Shown in pieces: positions 5,691 to 6,988 of a stretch of 6,988 bases of DNA. The notes under the pieces are model-generated. The model did no database searches, had not been told where the DNA came from, and was given only the letters and a program-made list of their open reading frames with translations. Source of the stretch: Acidobacteriota bacterium (lineage in GTDB: Bacteria > Acidobacteriota > Terriglobia > Acidiferrales > UBA7541). The stretch spans positions 1-6,988 of the forward strand of contig PKWH01000248.1 of the NCBI GenBank assembly GCA_003131985.1. The letters are read 5' to 3'. The translations under genes and the position numbers were made by a program. Every line of letters begins with the position of its first letter. Position 1 is the first letter of the stretch.

Positions 5691-6677
5691 TTACTTATTC
5701 GCGCTTGTTGGCCGCGTTCCAAAATAACCACGCTTCGTTTCTACGCGGCAGTCCTTGCATCGGCCAGGTATCAGCACCGCTTCCACGCGATGGTATCGCC
5801 CGTCTTGCAGCGCATGTCCGACCGGCGTGTACCCCAAAGTGTAGCGAGCCTTGAGTCGCTGGATTATCGTAGCGAAAGCCGGCGCCAAAGGTCTTTCCTT
5901 GCTTACGTCTATAACCTCACCGCCCGTGTGCGGCGCAAGTTTGGCGACGTTCACTAGCCTGCCTTGCGCCTGTTCGATGTAGAGCTGCACTCCCGCTGAA
6001 TTTTCACCCGGAATTTTTAGACTGTACAGCGCCGCGTCCGCCTTCAGGATCTCGTTCTCTACTTCTTTCGGAGAATACTCCCCTTCCTGAGAAGGTATGT
6101 TGTCGCTTATCAGGATAATCACCCGTCGCATAGCCGGCGCGCGTTCGGCAAGGTACCTCGCAGCTTCATAAATGGCATCGTTCAGATTCGTGCTGCCACC
6201 CACGGTCAGGCCTCCCAGCCGTTCGGCGATTGCGCTCTTGTCCGCGGTCAAGTCCGCCCGCTTCTCAACGATGTTGGAAAAGGTGAACAGCGCAACCTGG
6301 TCTTCAGGCTTTAGCTTGGGCAGCACGGTAGCCATGGAATCCGTCAATTGGTCGAAGTAAGGAACAATCGATTCGCTGACATCCACCACGAGCGCCACGG
6401 CGAGCGGCAGCTCGTCGCGGCTAAAATAAGCGACTGTTTGTGGAAACCCGTCATCGTTCACGCGAAAGTCATCCGCAGTCAGGCCGTCAATTATCTTGCC
6501 CGACTTGTCCTTGACGGTCGCCTCCACCAGCACAAAGCTCGATTCCACGCGGATTGGCGCCCCCGCCTTCTCCTGTAGTCGCGAATCGCCCGCGCTCGGT
6601 GATGCGGCTGATACGAAGATGGTGATGGCAATGGCAATAAGCAGGTAAACGATCGGCGGAGATTTCTTTGGATTCAT
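5691..6677 (-). CDS. Secreted VWA-domain protein of the acidobacterial VWFA-related family (TIGR03436-like)
   Basis: A 328-residue protein with a signal sequence: PKK near the start, hydrophobic core about 9-25, then SAASPSAG, with cleavage likely around 25-30. It is therefore exported to the periplasm or cell surface. Residues 43-85 form a beta-rich lead-in (RVESSFVLVEATVKDKSG, then LTADDFRVNDDG), the usual start of this family. The VWA domain follows: DVSES (99-103) gives the MIDAS DxSxS, GGSTN (160-164) supplies the threonine (T163), and ISDN (190-193) the aspartate (D192). All metal-site residues are present, so divalent-metal-dependent protein binding is plausible. The end, RYTLGYTP...DGRYHRVEAVLIPG...KRGYFG (278-320), is the family's characteristic closing beta domain. 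It contains an unusual CxxC pair (C307, C310). The start is ATG 6677-6675; no clear Shine-Dalgarno precedes it. The partner and biological role are unknown. The next gene on the same strand starts about 300 bp downstream behind its own promoter. Confidence 0.88.
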   Translation of the reverse strand: MNPKKSPPIVYLLIAIAITIFVSAASPSAGDSRLQEKAGAPIRVESSFVLVEATVKDKSGKIIDGLTADDFRVNDDGFPQTVAYFSRDELPLAVALVVDVSESIVPYFDQLTDSMATVLPKLKPEDQVALFTFSNIVEKRADLTADKSAIAERLGGLTVGGSTNLNDAIYEAARYLAERAPAMRRVIILISDNIPSQEGEYSPKEVENEILKADAALYSLKIPGENSAGVQLYIEQAQGRLVNVAKLAPHTGGEVIDVSKERPLAPAFATIIQRLKARYTLGYTPVGHALQDGRYHRVEAVLIPGRCKDCRVETKRGYFGTRPTSANK

Positions 6678-6694
6678 GAACTGTGCCGCACGGT

Positions 6695-6700
6695 AATATA
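6695..6700 (-). promoter_or_regulatory. Possible -10 element of the VWA gene
   Basis: TATATT on the minus strand (5 of 6 matches to TATAAT) lies 17 bp before the VWA ATG, which would make a very short leader of roughly 10-12 nt. This would fit the absence of a Shine-Dalgarno. No good -35 is found 16-18 bp upstream, so support is weak. Confidence 0.25.
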
Positions 6701-6765
6701 GACACCGAATGTCGTCGCGAGGTTCAGTTTTAACATGAAATAAGCTATGCCAAGGGAGACGACTC

Positions 6766-6779
6766 AGCGTACGCTAGCG
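6766..6779. promoter_or_regulatory. Overlapping palindromes in the divergent intergenic region
   Basis: AGCGTACGCT (6766-6775) is a perfect 10-bp palindrome and overlaps CGCTAGCG (6772-6779), a perfect 8-bp one. They lie between the divergent VWA gene and the DUF3224-like gene, 7 bp before the ATG at 6786. They could be an operator for a dimeric regulator or an RNA structure near the start. There is no direct evidence for either. Confidence 0.25.
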
Positions 6780-6785
6780 GGCGAC

Positions 6786-6988
6786 ATGGAAATCACTACC
6801 CAAAGAAAAATCCAAACTCGTGTTCGAGCCTTCGTCATCGCAACCATCTGCCTGTTCTTCGCCGTGGCCTTGGCTTCCTTCGCTTACACGCGAACGCATT
6901 CGCTAACTCAAATCGCCGCACAAAACGGAGCGCCCGTGACAAAACATGCAACCGGCCCTTTCGATGTAAAGCTAGCCCCTCAGGGCGA
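6786..6988 (+). CDS. 5' part of a membrane-anchored or secreted DUF3224-like protein, cut by the window end
   Basis: The frame from ATG 6786 stays open to the last base (67 codons plus 2 nt). Residues 1-15 are basic and polar (MEITTQRKIQTRVRA), followed by a hydrophobic segment of about 18 residues (FVIATICLFFAVALASFA), consistent with a signal peptide or N-terminal anchor. After a short linker comes KHATGPFDVKLAPQG, which resembles the start of DUF3224 proteins (AtGtFeVkltPq pattern, from memory), a small beta-barrel family of unknown function. An in-frame ATG at 6747 would add 13 residues with no intervening stop. I prefer 6786 because the charged-then-hydrophobic layout fits better, but neither start has a strong Shine-Dalgarno. 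It is transcribed divergently from the VWA gene, 108 bp apart. Confidence 0.6.
   Translation, partial: MEITTQRKIQTRVRAFVIATICLFFAVALASFAYTRTHSLTQIAAQNGAPVTKHATGPFDVKLAPQG

Noticed and set aside
5540..5854. Plus-strand open frame of 104 codons
   Set aside because: It translates the REP-like repeat (PERSRR) and then runs antisense through the 3' end of the VWA gene; no Shine-Dalgarno or domain supports it.
5691..6677. VWA protein as part of a MoxR/BatA-type aerotolerance operon
   Set aside because: No MoxR ATPase or DUF58 gene lies next to it, there are no C-terminal membrane segments, and the closing YTLGYTP/KRGYFG domain points to the acidobacterial VWFA-related family.
1..6988. CRISPR array, tRNA, rRNA or insertion sequence
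   Set aside because: No regularly spaced repeats, cloverleaf arms, rRNA-like blocks, transposase motifs or terminal inverted repeats with target duplications were seen.

Overview
The window looks like a chromosomal segment of an environmental Gram-negative bacterium, most likely an Acidobacteriota member. The strongest pointer is the secreted von Willebrand factor A protein at 5691-6677, which has the layout of the 'VWFA-related Acidobacterial domain' family (TIGR03436). Supporting hints are a PilT-type ATPase and a REP-like palindromic repeat whose translation contains PERSRR, a string I remember from spurious ORFs in such genomes. No plasmid, phage, transposase, CRISPR, tRNA or rRNA signature is visible. 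The taxonomic call is an inference; no marker gene is present.

Layout, left to right. (1) 1-261, plus strand: the 3' end of a gene that starts outside the window, probably the C-terminus of a class I SAM-dependent methyltransferase. (2) 262-433: a short gap with palindromic GC-rich sequence and a plausible sigma-70 promoter. (3) 434-1591, plus: a complete PilT/PilU-family twitching ATPase with all nucleotide-binding boxes but a divergent C-terminal AIRNLIREGK-type motif. (4) 1592-1690: a convergent junction with two overlapping-scale hairpins, one running into the last codons of the next gene. (5) 1663-5385, minus: a 1240-residue membrane protein of unknown function, with an N-terminal anchor, an approximately 600-residue extracytoplasmic region resembling the type 1 periplasmic binding protein fold, and about ten further membrane segments. 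Its likely start is a GTG behind a strong Shine-Dalgarno, not the ATG seven codons upstream. (6) 5386-5690: its leader and promoter, with two hairpins in the leader, then a REP-like repeat. (7) 5691-6677, minus: the secreted VWA protein. (8) 6678-6785: a divergent promoter region with overlapping palindromes. (9) 6786 to the window end, plus: the 5' part of a membrane-anchored or secreted protein whose visible start matches DUF3224.

The genes do not form an obvious pathway. The two minus-strand genes (VWA, then the large membrane protein) are separated by about 300 bp with a promoter and a repeat, so they are probably separate transcripts, although both proteins act at the cell envelope. The PilT-like gene stands alone, without pilin or pilus-assembly genes beside it. 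The most novel item is the large membrane protein: a binding-protein-like ectodomain built into a polytopic membrane module, with a structured translation-initiation region.
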